This document shows, in pieces, positions 16,555-25,504 of a stretch of 64,000 bases of DNA (position 1 is the first letter of the stretch; each line of letters opens with the position of its first letter). The stretch spans positions 62,001 to 126,000 of the forward strand of contig NZ_SLYD01000007.1 of assembly GCF_004340945.1 (NCBI RefSeq), read 5' to 3'. The translations under genes and the position numbers were made by a program. The notes beneath the pieces are model-generated. The model searched no databases. It was not told where the DNA came from and saw nothing but the letters and a program-made list of their open reading frames with translations. Source of the stretch: Sphingomonas sp. PP-F2F-A104-K0414. GTDB taxonomy: Bacteria > Pseudomonadota > Alphaproteobacteria > Sphingomonadales > Sphingomonadaceae.

Positions 16555-17817
16555 ATGCGGGTCCTGATCCTAGCGCATGGCCATCCGGCCTTCTCGACCG
16601 GCGGCGGCGAGCAGGCGGCGCATGCCCTCTATGCGCGGCTGCTCGGTCGCGACGACATTGCCCCGGTACTGGTCGCACGCGCGCCGCGAAGCGCGATCGG
16701 CCATGACGCGTCGTTCGGCGCATTCGGCGCGAGCCCCACCGAAATCCTCGCCGATCCGCCTGGCCAGGAGCATTTCTCGCTCGAGAGCACGCATTTCACC
16801 GTGCTGGAGGCGATGGTCGGACAGCTTCTAGAGCGGTTCCAACCCGACATCGTTCATATCGAGCATCTGGCGTATTGGAGCGTGGATGTCGTCGAGCTGC
16901 TCGCCCGCGCGCGCGTCCCGGTCGTGATGACGCTGCACGAGTTCCTGCTGATCTGTCACAATGACGGGCAGATGATCAAGACCGATGGCCGGCTCTGTCG
17001 CGACGAATCCCCCGCTGCGTGCGCCGCCTGTTTTCCGCATTACAGCGCGGGTGAATTCTATCTCCGCAAGGCGATGATCCTCCAGCGGCTCGCGCCCATT
17101 GCGCGGTTCGTGTCGCCGAGTGCGTTTCTCGCCGACCGGTTCGTCGACTGGGGTCTCGATCGCGCGCGGATTACGGTAATCGACAACCCGCTGTCGCCCG
17201 ATCTGATCGCGCAAGGGGCGGCGGCCGATCCTGGGCGATCGAACGACGACGTGACGCGGATCGGCTTTTTCGGGCAGATCAATCCCTACAAAGGACTCGA
17301 CGTGCTGCTCGAGGCCGTGTCGCAGTTTCCGCCGGCGTTGCGCGGAACGCTCGCGGTCGGCATCCACGGCGCCAACCTCGATATCCAGGGCGATGATTTC
17401 CGGACGCAGATCGCTGCGTTGCTCGACGCCAACGCCGACGTCGTGATCAACAAGGGACGCTACGCCAACACCGACGTCGTCGCGTTGATGCGCCAGTATG
17501 ACTGGATCGTCGTGCCCTCGATCTGGTGGGAGAACTCCCCCGTCGTCATCCAAGAGGCGCTGATCGCGGGTAGGCCGATCCTGTGCAGCGCAATCGGCGG
17601 CATGGCGGAAAAGGTCGCGGGCGACGAGGTCGGCATCACCTTCCAGCCCGGCAACGCGTTCGATCTCGCGCGCACGCTCGTCGATATCGTCGAAGGCCGG
17701 ATCGTCGCGCCCGACATGGCGGCGGCATATGCGGTCGAAGCGGAAGAGGCGCGGGTGACGCAGTATGTTTTGGTGTTCGCGACCACGCTCGATCCCAGGC
17801 GCGCGCTGGCGGAGTAA
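16555..17817 (+). CDS. Glycosyltransferase family 4 protein
   Basis: A 420-residue GT-B enzyme beginning MRVLILAHGHPAFSTGGGE, with the Gly-rich donor loop typical of GT4. MTLHEFLLICHNDGQMI, a cysteine-rich segment (CRDESPAACAACFP), FFGQINPYKGLDVLLEA and the nucleotide-sugar site VIQEALIAGRPILCSAIGG follow in order. The cysteine-rich insertion after the LHEF segment occurs in a subset of GT4 enzymes. It starts two bases after the GT2 gene, so the pair is one operon. Acceptor and sugar cannot be told from sequence. A longer in-frame extension upstream is a shadow of the GT2 gene. Confidence 0.87.
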   Translation: MRVLILAHGHPAFSTGGGEQAAHALYARLLGRDDIAPVLVARAPRSAIGHDASFGAFGASPTEILADPPGQEHFSLESTHFTVLEAMVGQLLERFQPDIVHIEHLAYWSVDVVELLARARVPVVMTLHEFLLICHNDGQMIKTDGRLCRDESPAACAACFPHYSAGEFYLRKAMILQRLAPIARFVSPSAFLADRFVDWGLDRARITVIDNPLSPDLIAQGAAADPGRSNDDVTRIGFFGQINPYKGLDVLLEAVSQFPPALRGTLAVGIHGANLDIQGDDFRTQIAALLDANADVVINKGRYANTDVVALMRQYDWIVVPSIWWENSPVVIQEALIAGRPILCSAIGGMAEKVAGDEVGITFQPGNAFDLARTLVDIVEGRIVAPDMAAAYAVEAEEARVTQYVLVFATTLDPRRALAE

Positions 17818-17863
17818 GGGCAGGGGCGGGATCGCTCCAAACCTGAGTGTCGCGCCACCTCAC

Positions 17864-17990
17864 GATCCTCCCCCGCCAGGGGGAGGTGGCTGGCGCCTGC
17901 CAGACGGAGGGGGCGGAAGGCGACATCCGCTGTTGCGTGTCCTCCCCCTCCGTCACCTTCGGTGCCACCTCCCCCTGGCGGGGGAGGATT
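17864..17990. repeat. Palindromic repeat, family A (GATCCTCCCCCGCCAGGGGG)
   Basis: Long inverted arms: GATCCTCCCCCGCCAGGGGG, AGGTGGCTGGCGCCTGCCAG and ACGGAGGGGG at the left, mirrored at the right by CCCCCTCCGTCACC and CCCCTGGCGGGGGAGGAT. Copies lie at 22053-22176 and 51991-52112. It fills the tail region after the GT4 gene; with the terminator and RNA element that follow, no gene lies between 17818 and 18154. Confidence 0.88.
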
Positions 17991-18013
17991 GAATTCCGCT
18001 CGCCCGGACACGC

Positions 18014-18044
18014 AAAAAGGGCCGGGATTGCTCCCGGCCCTTTT
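18014..18044 (-). terminator. Intrinsic terminator of the rplK-rplA operon
   Basis: On the minus strand: GGGCCGGG, loop AGCAAT, CCCGGCCC, then TTTTT. It lies 110 bases after the rplA stop, beyond the three-hairpin element. The plus strand also ends in TTTTC, so it may act in both directions and stop readthrough from the glycosyltransferases. Confidence 0.85.
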
Positions 18045-18061
18045 CTGTCTCTAAGCGGCAG

Positions 18062-18152
18062 GACGGGAGTAAATCCCGTCCCCGTCGGTCGCGGTTACCC
18101 GCGCCGGCCGTGCTTTCGCCGTCTCGTGGCTAGCTTGCGCTAGCCACGTGCG
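18062..18152 (-). ncRNA. Three-hairpin 3' RNA element, copy 1 (after rplA)
   Basis: Reading the minus strand from six bases past the rplA stop: hairpin 1 at 18148-18125 (10-bp stem, GCAA loop), a 21-base linker beginning AGACGGCG and ending CGGCCGG, hairpin 2 at 18103-18090 (CGCGG-GTAA-CCGCG, extended by CGG/CCG), then ACCGACGGG, and hairpin 3 at 18080-18062 (GACGGGA-TTTAC-TCCCGTC). Copies 2 and 3 follow nusG and fusA. All stems differ in sequence but remain paired. Function unknown. Confidence 0.6.
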
Positions 18153-18154
18153 GC

Positions 18155-18847
18155 TCAGGCGCCAGCAACCTCGGTCGTGTCGACCTTGATGCCCGCACCC
18201 ATGGTCGACGAGATCGCGACCTTCTGGACGTACTTGCCCTTGGCGCCGGTCGGCTTGGCCTTGACCACCGCGTCGACCAGTGCGTCGAAGTTCGCGCGTA
18301 GGTCTTCTGCCGGGAACGACGCCTTGCCGATGCCCGAGTGGATGATGCCGGCCTTCTCGACGCGGTATTCGATCTGGCCGCCCTTGGCTGCCTGAACGGC
18401 TGCCGCGACGTTCATCGTCACCGTGCCGAGCTTCGGGTTCGGCATCAGGCCCTTGGGACCCAGCACCTTACCGAGGCGACCGACGATGCCCATCATGTCC
18501 GGGGTCGCGATGCAGCGATCGAAATCGATCGTGCCACCCTGGATGATTTCCATCAGGTCTTCTGCGCCGACGACGTCTGCGCCTGCTGCGAGAGCCTCTT
18601 CAGCCTTCGCGCCGCGGGCGAACACGCCGACGCGGACGGTCTTGCCGGTGCCCTTGGGCAGCGTGACGACGCCGCGGACCATCTGGTCTGCGTGGCGCGG
18701 ATCGACGCCCAGGTTCAGCGCGACTTCGATCGTCTCGTCGAACTTCGACGTGGCGCCCGACCGTGCGAGACCGATGGCCTCGTCGATGCCGTGCAGCTTG
18801 ACGAGGTCGACCGTGACGGCCTTCTGCTTCTTGCTCAGCTTAGCCAT
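18155..18847 (-). CDS. rplA: 50S ribosomal protein L1
   Basis: A 230-residue protein of normal L1 length. [20 protein letters not shown] and the central [19 protein letters not shown] and [11 protein letters not shown] segments are L1 hallmarks. L1 binds 23S rRNA at the L1 stalk and in many bacteria represses its own mRNA. It follows rplK by four bases. rplJ, rplL, rpoB and rpoC, which usually come next, are absent; the operon ends in the RNA element and terminator described here. Confidence 0.97.
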   Translation of the reverse strand: MAKLSKKQKAVTVDLVKLHGIDEAIGLARSGATSKFDETIEVALNLGVDPRHADQMVRGVVTLPKGTGKTVRVGVFARGAKAEEALAAGADVVGAEDLMEIIQGGTIDFDRCIATPDMMGIVGRLGKVLGPKGLMPNPKLGTVTMNVAAAVQAAKGGQIEYRVEKAGIIHSGIGKASFPAEDLRANFDALVDAVVKAKPTGAKGKYVQKVAISSTMGAGIKVDTTEVAGA

Positions 18848-18851
18848 GATC

Positions 18852-19283
18852 TCAGCCCTCCACCACTTCGAGGCCCATTGCGCGGGCGCTGCCTTCGATG
18901 ATCTTCGTCGCAGCGTCGATATCGTTGGCGTTGAGGTCCTTCATCTTCGTCGTGGCGATCTCGCTCAGCTGGCTGCGCTTGATCGTGCCGGCGACGACCT
19001 TGCCCGGCTCCTTCGAACCCGACTTGAGACCAGCGGCCTCCTTGATCAGGTACGAGGCTGGCGGCGTCTTGGTCTCGAACGAGAACGAGCGATCCGCATA
19101 GACCGTGATGACGGTCGGGATCGGCATGCCCTTCTTCAGTTCGCTCGTGCCGGCGTTGAACGCCTTGCAGAACTCCATGATGTTCACGCCGCGCTGACCC
19201 AGCGCAGGCCCGATCGGCGGCGCGGGCTTTGCCTCGCCTGCAGGCACCTGCAGCTTGATGTATCCAGTAATCTTTTTAGCCAT
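18852..19283 (-). CDS. rplK: 50S ribosomal protein L11
   Basis: A 143-residue protein starting [18 protein letters not shown] with [20 protein letters not shown], the conserved proline-rich N-domain, and the rRNA-binding C-domain ([20 protein letters not shown]). It forms the GTPase-associated stalk base with 23S rRNA. GAGAGTGAC precedes the ATG. In most bacteria it follows nusG directly; here nusG lies about 7.2 kb upstream on the same strand with a TonB receptor and other genes between, so rplK must use its own promoter. Confidence 0.97.
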   Translation of the reverse strand: MAKKITGYIKLQVPAGEAKPAPPIGPALGQRGVNIMEFCKAFNAGTSELKKGMPIPTVITVYADRSFSFETKTPPASYLIKEAAGLKSGSKEPGKVVAGTIKRSQLSEIATTKMKDLNANDIDAATKIIEGSARAMGLEVVEG

Positions 19284-19626
19284 GTCACTCTCTTTATGTG
19301 AGCCTAGCGGTATTGGCGGCTACCTCTCGGCAACCTCCCGCAATTCCAACAGTGAAGGTGGAAGCCGGCGCGCATACCCCAAAACCCGCAAAGCGGCAAC
19401 ACCTGCCCTACCTTACTTCTCCTCCGCGCCTCCGCGCCTCCGCGCGAACCCCGAATCTTCTGCTCTTCGCGCCTTTGCGTGAACAGATCCGGCAGAGTGA
19501 CACCCGATCCCCACACCCGTCTCCCAAATTAAATCTGTAGCGAAACCGTCACCCGACTGTCGCGACGCGCCCATAGGTGCCGCCTCGGGAGTGACGATCG
19601 ATCGATCTCGCTAGGGGTTTTCAAGA
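19284..19626. other. Divergent intergenic region rplK / TonB receptor
   Basis: No gene in 343 bases. It must hold the promoter for rplK-rplA on the minus strand and that of the TonB receptor on the plus strand, but I see no convincing -35/-10 pair. A short tandem stretch of CTCCGCGC units (19421-19446) followed by TTCGCGCCTTTGCGTGAAC resembles a dispersed bacterial repeat. AGGGGT precedes the receptor's ATG. Confidence 0.5.
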
Positions 19627-22041
19627 ATGACGATGTTTTCTCGTACCGCCGCACGGCTGTTGTGCGGCGCTGTCGGTGTTGCCGTACTCGGCATATCGCC
19701 CGCCAATGCGCAGTCGCTGGTCGCCAAGCACGCCGAGCCGGGTTCAACCGTTCCCGCACCGGCGCCGGAGCCCGACCAGGCGACCACCTCCGCCGGCCAG
19801 GACGATACGATCGTCGTCACCGGCACCGCCACCCGCTCGGTCGCGCAGATCAGCGGCGTCGACATGCAGAAGATCCTCCCCGGCGTCAGCCCGCTAAAGG
19901 CGCTCCAGACATTGCCCGGCGTCACCTTCCTGACCGCCGATCCGTGGGGCAACAACGAGCAGAACATCTCGCTGTTCGTCCACGGCTTCAACGCGCAGCA
20001 GCTCGGCTACACGCTCGACGGCCTGCCGCTCGGCGACCAGAATTACGGCAATTACAACGGCCTGTCGCCGCAGCGTGCGATCATTTCGGAGAACGTCTCG
20101 CGCGTCACGCTGGCCAGCGGCGCGGGCGATCTCGGCACCGCGTCGACCAGCAACCTCGGCGGCACGATCGACACCTTCTCGAGCGACCCGCGCAAGGAGA
20201 TGGGCGTCCAGGTCGACCAGACGCTCGGCAGCCACTCGACCTCGCGGCTGTTCGCCCGCGTCGACAGCGGGACCTTCGGCAACGGCAACAGCTTCTACAT
20301 CTCGGGCTCGCGCCAGAAGGCGAAGGCGTGGGACTTCGATGGCATCCAGGGCGGCTATCAGGCCAATGCGAAGTTCGTCCACGACGATTCGAATGGCAAG
20401 CTGACGGTCTACGCGGCCTATTCGGACAAGACCGAGCCGAACGAGGACTCGACCGTCATCACCACCGCGACGCAAGGGACCGCGCCGTACGTCCGCCCGT
20501 TCATGTTCCCCAATTTCCAGGGTATGCTCAACTATCTGAACTCGGGCGCGTACAAGGCCGACGGGTCGAACTACCGCAACTATTACGGCGTCGCTGCGCG
20601 CACCGATTATCTCGGCTATATCAAATACGACTGGAACGTCAGCGACCGCGTGACCTTCTCGAACCAGGCCTATTATCATCATAATGACGGCGTCGGCATC
20701 ATCGGCGGCCCGATCGACGTCGCCGGCCTGCCCAAGCTGTTCTCGTTCTACTACCCCGGCCAGAACCTCACGACCGTCTTCGGCGGCTCGGGGCTGGCGA
20801 CGCGCACCACCGAATACCGCATCGCCCGCGGTGGTCTCGTCTCCACCGTCGGCATCGATCTCGGCGCGCATCACATCGAGTTCGGCGCCTGGTACGAGCA
20901 TCAGAGCTCGTCCGCCTATCGCCGCTGGTATCCCTTCCCGGTCAACGATCCGACCACGCCCTACCAGCGCCCGCGCGACAATCTGACCCCGTTGATCACG
21001 CAATATCACAGCGAAGTCCGCGTCGACGAATATCAGGCGCACATCCAGGACAGCTGGAAGGTTTTCCCGAGCCTGACGATCCAGGGCGGCGTCAAGAGCA
21101 CGTTCCAGAACGCGTCGCAGCGCGTGCCCGTGCAGCCGATCCCGGGCTCGTTCACCGGCTCGGTCGCGCTGCCGGTCGGCAAGATCGACACGCACAAATA
21201 CTTCCTGCCGCAGCTGGGCGGACTGTGGGACGCGACCGACAACGAGCAGGTGTTCGTCAACGTCCAGAAGAACATCCGCCAGTTCCAGACCAGTGCCGCC
21301 GCCGGGCTGTCGCCCTTCGCACTCGGCAGCCAGGCCGCGTTCGACCTGTTCAAGCAGGACGTCGAGCCCGAAACCAGCTGGACCTACGAGGGCGGCATCC
21401 GCTCGCATCACGCGCTGAACCTCGGCCCGATCACCGCGTTCGAGGGCCAGGTCAGCGTCTATCACGTCGACTTCAGCAACCGCCTGCTCGGCATCAGCCC
21501 GAACCCGGTGGTCACCGCGGTGGTCAGCGGCGCGGCGATCCTCCAGAACGTCGGCGCGGTGAAGACCGACGGCATCGACATCGCCGGCACGCTCCGCTTC
21601 GGCCCGCATTTCTCGTTCTACGACGCGCTGTCGTACAACAATTCGCGCTACGAGGAGAATTACGTCAGCGGCACGACCACCGTCGCCACCGCGGGCAAGA
21701 AGGTGCCGGGCAGCCCCGACTGGCTCAACAAGTTCGTCGCCTCAGCCAATTACGGCATCTTCGACGCGCAACTGGTCGGCGACTACATCGGCAAGCGGTT
21801 CGCGACCTACACCAACGACCTGTCGGTCGCGTCCTACTTCACGCTGTCCGGCCGGATCGCCGCGCGCGTGCCGCTGTCGGAAGGGCAGATCGTCAAGACC
21901 GCGACGGTCAGCCTCAACGTGACGAACATCACCAACAAGCGCGCCGCCTCGACGCTCAGCATCGGCGCCGCGAGCGGGACCTTCAACCAGTTCCCGGTCG
22001 CCCCCCGCCAGGTGTTCGGCACGATCAGCGTCGGCTTCTAA
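19627..22041 (+). CDS. TonB-dependent outer-membrane receptor
   Basis: An 804-residue outer-membrane transporter. Residues 1-28 are a signal peptide ending ANA. A TonB-box-like TIVVTGTATR lies near residue 61, the plug domain (about 65-190) includes ALQTLPGVTF and LGGTIDTFSS, and a 22-strand-type barrel ends with the C-terminal aromatic FGTISVGF. The substrate is unknown: siderophores, cobalamin and oligosaccharides are all possible. No periplasmic binding protein, ABC transporter or sugar-utilisation gene lies beside it. It occupies the place between nusG and rplK and is on the opposite strand to both. A family A repeat follows the stop by 11 bases. Confidence 0.92.
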   Translation: MTMFSRTAARLLCGAVGVAVLGISPANAQSLVAKHAEPGSTVPAPAPEPDQATTSAGQDDTIVVTGTATRSVAQISGVDMQKILPGVSPLKALQTLPGVTFLTADPWGNNEQNISLFVHGFNAQQLGYTLDGLPLGDQNYGNYNGLSPQRAIISENVSRVTLASGAGDLGTASTSNLGGTIDTFSSDPRKEMGVQVDQTLGSHSTSRLFARVDSGTFGNGNSFYISGSRQKAKAWDFDGIQGGYQANAKFVHDDSNGKLTVYAAYSDKTEPNEDSTVITTATQGTAPYVRPFMFPNFQGMLNYLNSGAYKADGSNYRNYYGVAARTDYLGYIKYDWNVSDRVTFSNQAYYHHNDGVGIIGGPIDVAGLPKLFSFYYPGQNLTTVFGGSGLATRTTEYRIARGGLVSTVGIDLGAHHIEFGAWYEHQSSSAYRRWYPFPVNDPTTPYQRPRDNLTPLITQYHSEVRVDEYQAHIQDSWKVFPSLTIQGGVKSTFQNASQRVPVQPIPGSFTGSVALPVGKIDTHKYFLPQLGGLWDATDNEQVFVNVQKNIRQFQTSAAAGLSPFALGSQAAFDLFKQDVEPETSWTYEGGIRSHHALNLGPITAFEGQVSVYHVDFSNRLLGISPNPVVTAVVSGAAILQNVGAVKTDGIDIAGTLRFGPHFSFYDALSYNNSRYEENYVSGTTTVATAGKKVPGSPDWLNKFVASANYGIFDAQLVGDYIGKRFATYTNDLSVASYFTLSGRIAARVPLSEGQIVKTATVSLNVTNITNKRAASTLSIGAASGTFNQFPVAPRQVFGTISVGF

Positions 22042-22052
22042 GCGCAGGCCTT

Positions 22053-22176
22053 GATCCTCCCCCGCCAGGGGGGGGGCACCGAAGGTGACGGAGGGGGAGG
22101 GCACGGAACAAAGGTTTCGCCGACCGCCCCCGCCGTCCGGCAAGCGCCAGCCACCTCCCCCAGGCGGGGGAGGATT
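22053..22176. repeat. Palindromic repeat, family A
   Basis: GATCCTCCCCCGCCAGGGGG at the left end mirrors AGGCGGGGGAGGATT at the right, with GACGGAGGGGGAGG and GCCAGCCACCTCCCCC inside. It begins just after the TonB receptor stop. The remaining 22177-22504 holds no gene or structure I can support. Confidence 0.85.
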
Positions 22177-22504
22177 CGAAAGCGTCACCGCAGCCGCACC
22201 GGATCGATCACCCCATGCCGGATGCGCACCCGGCATGCGGTACGTGACATGCACCGGCCAGTCGCGTGTCTGGATCACCGCCTGCTACGCACAACCGTCT
22301 GGCATAGGTCCGCTCTCCAGCATCAGCACGGTGCACCACCACACCCCACGACCACCGGCTTCGCCCCGAACCATGGCCACCTCGCCTAATCCTGCGAACG
22401 ATGGCCTACATCGCCCGCGCCATTCTCCAACCGCTCTCGAGCCACTCGGCGCCCGACGCTCCGACGCGCTTGCAATGTAGGATTTCGAGGCAGACCCCCG
22501 TGGG

Positions 22505-23464
22505 ATGCCACGCCCGCCCACCCCCGGCCAGTTCACCCGCCGCCAGGCCGCGCAGAACGCCGCGTTCCTCGCCGCGCTCCGCCGCACCGGCAACGCTCGC
22601 GAAGCCGCCCGCGCGCTCGGCTATAACCGCTCCACCTTCACCGAGCGCCGCGCCGCCCACCCCGCCTTCGCCGCAAAATGGGACGCCGCCCTAGCGTTCG
22701 CCTCCGCCGCCCTAAATCTCCCCTCCCGCCTACGGGAGGGGTCGGGGGAGGAGAGTGCCAAGAACGCCGACCTCCCAACCGGAACCCCCACCACGACAAG
22801 AACCGCCAACGGCCGCCTCCAACTCCGCCGCCCGCCCGCCAACCGCCTCGACCACGCCGCCGAGCAAGCCTTCCTCACAGCGCTCTCCGCCACCGCCAAC
22901 ATCCGCCTCTCGGCCGCCGCCGCCGGCTTCAGCCACTCCGCCTTCTACGCCCGCCGCAAAGCCAGCCCCGCCTTCGCCCGCGAGATGCGCCTCGCGCTGG
23001 CGGCAGGCTACCAAACCGTCGAGTCCGCGCTGATCGCCGGCTCGCTACCCGGCGCGCACGACCACGACGAATGGCGCCACAACGATCCCCCACCGATCCC
23101 GCCGATGACCGCCAACCAGGCGCTGCAACTCCTCCACCTCCACGCCAAGACGGTCCACCTCCAGGAGGAACCGCCCCACATCAAGCGCCGCCGCGGAGAA
23201 TCGAGCGAAGCCCACAGCTACCGCCTGACGGCAATGTACGAAGCCCGCCAAGCCCGCGACCGCGAAGCCTTCGACCTCGCCGAAGCCGCCCGCAACGAAC
23301 GCGGCGAACCGACTCTGATGAACCCGTATCCGACGCCGAGGGCGGTACGCCTGCCGGCGCTCGATCAGGTCACCGGCTGGAGCAAGGCCGACCCGACGAA
23401 GGTAGCGCATGATCCGGATGTTGCGCTGTTCGGCGGCTGGCGATTGAAAGACCGGACCTCGTAA
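22505..23464 (+). CDS. Protein with two helix-turn-helix modules (terminase-small-subunit-like), unknown function
   Basis: A 319-residue basic protein with two related segments: FLAALRRTGNAREAARALGY (residues 20-39) with NRSTFTERRAAHPAF, and FLTALSATANIRLSAAAAGF with SHSAFYARRKASPAF (about 123-157). Both look like helix-turn-helix folds seen in phage terminase small subunits and transposase-like DNA binders. The linker (about residues 71-83, [13 protein letters not shown]) is translated from a palindromic repeat. No phage genes are nearby, so this is probably a stand-alone chromosomal gene. The C-terminal third (AHSYRLTAMYEARQARDREA) is helical. Codon use is very rich in GCC and CGC. Confidence 0.65.
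   Translation: MPRPPTPGQFTRRQAAQNAAFLAALRRTGNAREAARALGYNRSTFTERRAAHPAFAAKWDAALAFASAALNLPSRLREGSGEESAKNADLPTGTPTTTRTANGRLQLRRPPANRLDHAAEQAFLTALSATANIRLSAAAAGFSHSAFYARRKASPAFAREMRLALAAGYQTVESALIAGSLPGAHDHDEWRHNDPPPIPPMTANQALQLLHLHAKTVHLQEEPPHIKRRRGESSEAHSYRLTAMYEARQARDREAFDLAEAARNERGEPTLMNPYPTPRAVRLPALDQVTGWSKADPTKVAHDPDVALFGGWRLKDRTS
22718..22753. repeat. Half copy of palindromic repeat family D inside a coding frame
   Basis: CTCCCCTCCCGCCTACGGGA, GGGGTCGGGGGAGGAG matches the left arm of family D at 43464 and 59462. It lies within the double-HTH gene, keeps the frame open and encodes about 12 residues between the two modules. Confidence 0.8.
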
Positions 23465-23563
23465 AAACATCGAAATCCGTTCCAATAATTTCTTCAAAGC
23501 TTGGCGGATTTCGGTCTAGCATCCGCCCAATCGGATGGGGGCATCCGACGATATGGGGGGATC

Positions 23564-24334
23564 ATGCTCAAATCATGCCGTGCGTCGCTTGCGGCGCTCA
23601 CCTTGCTGCTGGCCGCGGCGTCGCCAGTTCACGCTCAGGAGAAGACGGGGCTCAAGCCCGGCTTCGTTCTCAAACCCGGCACGGCCCGGATCGTCCTGAT
23701 GCGACCGTCGATCAAGGTCGGCGCGCAGTCGACCGGGGGGATGTTCGAGCCCAATGCGGACTGGACCGATCAGGCGAAGGAAAACCTCGCCGCGGCGCTT
23801 TCGAAGGCGCACACCGGGCTCGGCAACAGCGTCGTCGCCTATGCCGAGCCGATCGGCGGCAATCCTGCCAAGGTGGCGGAGTATCAGGAGCTGTTCGGCG
23901 CGGTCGCGTCGTCGGTGATCGAGTACCAGTTCTTCCGCGGCAATCGCCTGCCGACCAAGAAGCGCAAGGACCAGTTCGAATGGAGTCTCGGCCCCGATGT
24001 CCGTACGCTGCCCGGCCTCGACAAGGCGGACTATGCGCTATTTATCACCACGGAGGATCATTTCGGTTCGACCGGACGAAAGGTGTTGCAGCTGTTTGCA
24101 GCGATGGCCAACGTCGGCGTCACCGCGGGCGTACACAAGGGGTTCGCCGGGCTCGTCGACCTGCGCACCGGTGAGCTAGTCTGGCTGAACGCGGACATGC
24201 AGATGGGCGGCGACGTTCGCGACGCGCCGGGCGCCGACAAGCGCGTTCGGCAGTTGCTCGAGGGTTTTCCCGGCAAGCCGGTTGAAATTGCCTCTGCTAC
24301 CGCAACTGCTCCTGCCGCAACGCCAACGCACTGA
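23564..24334 (+). CDS. Secreted hypothetical protein
   Basis: A 256-residue protein with signal peptide MLKSCRASLAALTLLLAAAS ending VHAQ. The ATG at 23564 follows TATGGGGGGAT, a strong ribosome-binding sequence, so the longer frame from 23501 is rejected. The mature part contains RIVLMRPSIKVGAQSTGGMF, DYALFITTEDHFGSTGRKVL and LVDLRTGELVWLNADMQMGG, which recalls families of periplasmic or lipoprotein-like proteins measured by a final 'trait output' strand pattern, but I cannot name one. It is the first of three genes (with the M48 protease and another secreted protein) whose products are all exported. Confidence 0.65.
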   Translation: MLKSCRASLAALTLLLAAASPVHAQEKTGLKPGFVLKPGTARIVLMRPSIKVGAQSTGGMFEPNADWTDQAKENLAAALSKAHTGLGNSVVAYAEPIGGNPAKVAEYQELFGAVASSVIEYQFFRGNRLPTKKRKDQFEWSLGPDVRTLPGLDKADYALFITTEDHFGSTGRKVLQLFAAMANVGVTAGVHKGFAGLVDLRTGELVWLNADMQMGGDVRDAPGADKRVRQLLEGFPGKPVEIASATATAPAATPTH

Positions 24335-24335
24335 G

Positions 24336-25496
24336 ATGCGGTGTTCGATGATCGGACTTCTGCTCGCCGGCGTGATGGCAACCGGCGCGGCTGCGGCGGA
24401 CAAGCGCCTGCCACTGCCGACCTACGGTCAGGCCTATACGCCGACGACGGTCGACGAGCGGGGTATCTGGATGGAAGCCGACGAGGACGAGCGGAGGCTA
24501 CGCGATTCTCCCTCGGTGATCCGCGATCCGGCACTCAACGCCTATGTTCGCGGCGTATTATGCCGCACCGTCGGCGAGGATCGCTGCAAGTCCGTCCGCA
24601 TCTATATCGAGCAGGTGCCGGCCTTCAACGCGTCGATGAGCCCCAACGGAACGATGGTGGTGTGGACAGGGCTGTTGCTGCGCGTTCGCAACGAGGCCGA
24701 ACTGGGATCGATCCTGGGTCACGAGTTCGGCCATTTCGAACTGCGCCATTCATTGAAGGATTATAAGAACCGTCGTCGCGGATCCGACCTGATGGCATGG
24801 GCTTCGGTCCTGCTGCGCAACAGCGGTGACATCCGCTACAGCACGGTCGGGCAGTTCTACGCGTTCGATCGCCAGCAGGAGCAGGACGCTGACATGATCG
24901 GCTTCCAATATCTCGCGCGGTCGCGCTATCCCTCGTCGGCGTCGGCGGATGTCTGGGATCATATAATGAGCGAAGCCGATGCGACCGCGATCGGTCGTAA
25001 GGGTAGGGCGCAGCACAAATACGTCGCAGGCTTCTTCGCGACCCATCCAACCAATCTGGCGCGCGCCACCTATCTCCGCGCGGCATCGATTGAGGCGGCC
25101 GATGTAAAGCCGGCATTGGCTGACGCGCATCATGACGCGATGACATCATGGCTACCGGTGTTTCTGAACGACCAGATCAAGCTCAACGATTTCGGCGGGA
25201 GCGAATATGTCCTCGCCAATCTCGCGGAAAGCGGGGGCTGGACGACGCCACTGCTAATCGCGCGCGGCGATCTTTACCGCGAGCGCGGCAACCCGCGCGA
25301 TCTCGTCAGCGCGGCGCAATTCTACCAGGAGGCGATCGCCAGGGGCGACGCGCCACCTGAGGCGTATCGCGGCCTCGGCCTGTCGCTCCTGCGCAGTCAG
25401 CAGGTCGCCGATGGCTCGGCGGCGCTCACCACCTATCTCCGCCTCAAGCCCGCCACCACCGACGCTGCGCTCATCGCCACTCTCGTTTCGCAATAG
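24336..25496 (+). CDS. M48-family metalloprotease, exported
   Basis: A 386-residue protein. An N-terminal signal peptide (about residues 1-21, ending GAAAA) directs it to the periplasm. The zinc motif is HEFGH at 129-133, and EQDAD at 182-186 supplies the third ligand, which together define M48 peptidases such as BepA/YfgC. The C-terminal part (about 270-386) has helical repeats (LLIARGDLYRERGNPRDL, EAYRGLGLSLLRSQQ) of tetratricopeptide type, as in BepA, suggesting a role in outer-membrane protein quality control. It starts one base after the preceding gene's stop. ATG 24348 is an alternative start. Confidence 0.85.
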   Translation: MRCSMIGLLLAGVMATGAAAADKRLPLPTYGQAYTPTTVDERGIWMEADEDERRLRDSPSVIRDPALNAYVRGVLCRTVGEDRCKSVRIYIEQVPAFNASMSPNGTMVVWTGLLLRVRNEAELGSILGHEFGHFELRHSLKDYKNRRRGSDLMAWASVLLRNSGDIRYSTVGQFYAFDRQQEQDADMIGFQYLARSRYPSSASADVWDHIMSEADATAIGRKGRAQHKYVAGFFATHPTNLARATYLRAASIEAADVKPALADAHHDAMTSWLPVFLNDQIKLNDFGGSEYVLANLAESGGWTTPLLIARGDLYRERGNPRDLVSAAQFYQEAIARGDAPPEAYRGLGLSLLRSQQVADGSAALTTYLRLKPATTDAALIATLVSQ

Positions 25497-25504
25497 GGAT
25501 GATC

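Noticed and set aside
17818..18154. A small gene between the GT4 gene and rplA
   Set aside because: The open frames there are read from the family A repeat and the RNA element.
22505..23464. Prophage remnant
   Set aside because: One terminase-like gene alone, with no integrase, portal, capsid or att site nearby.
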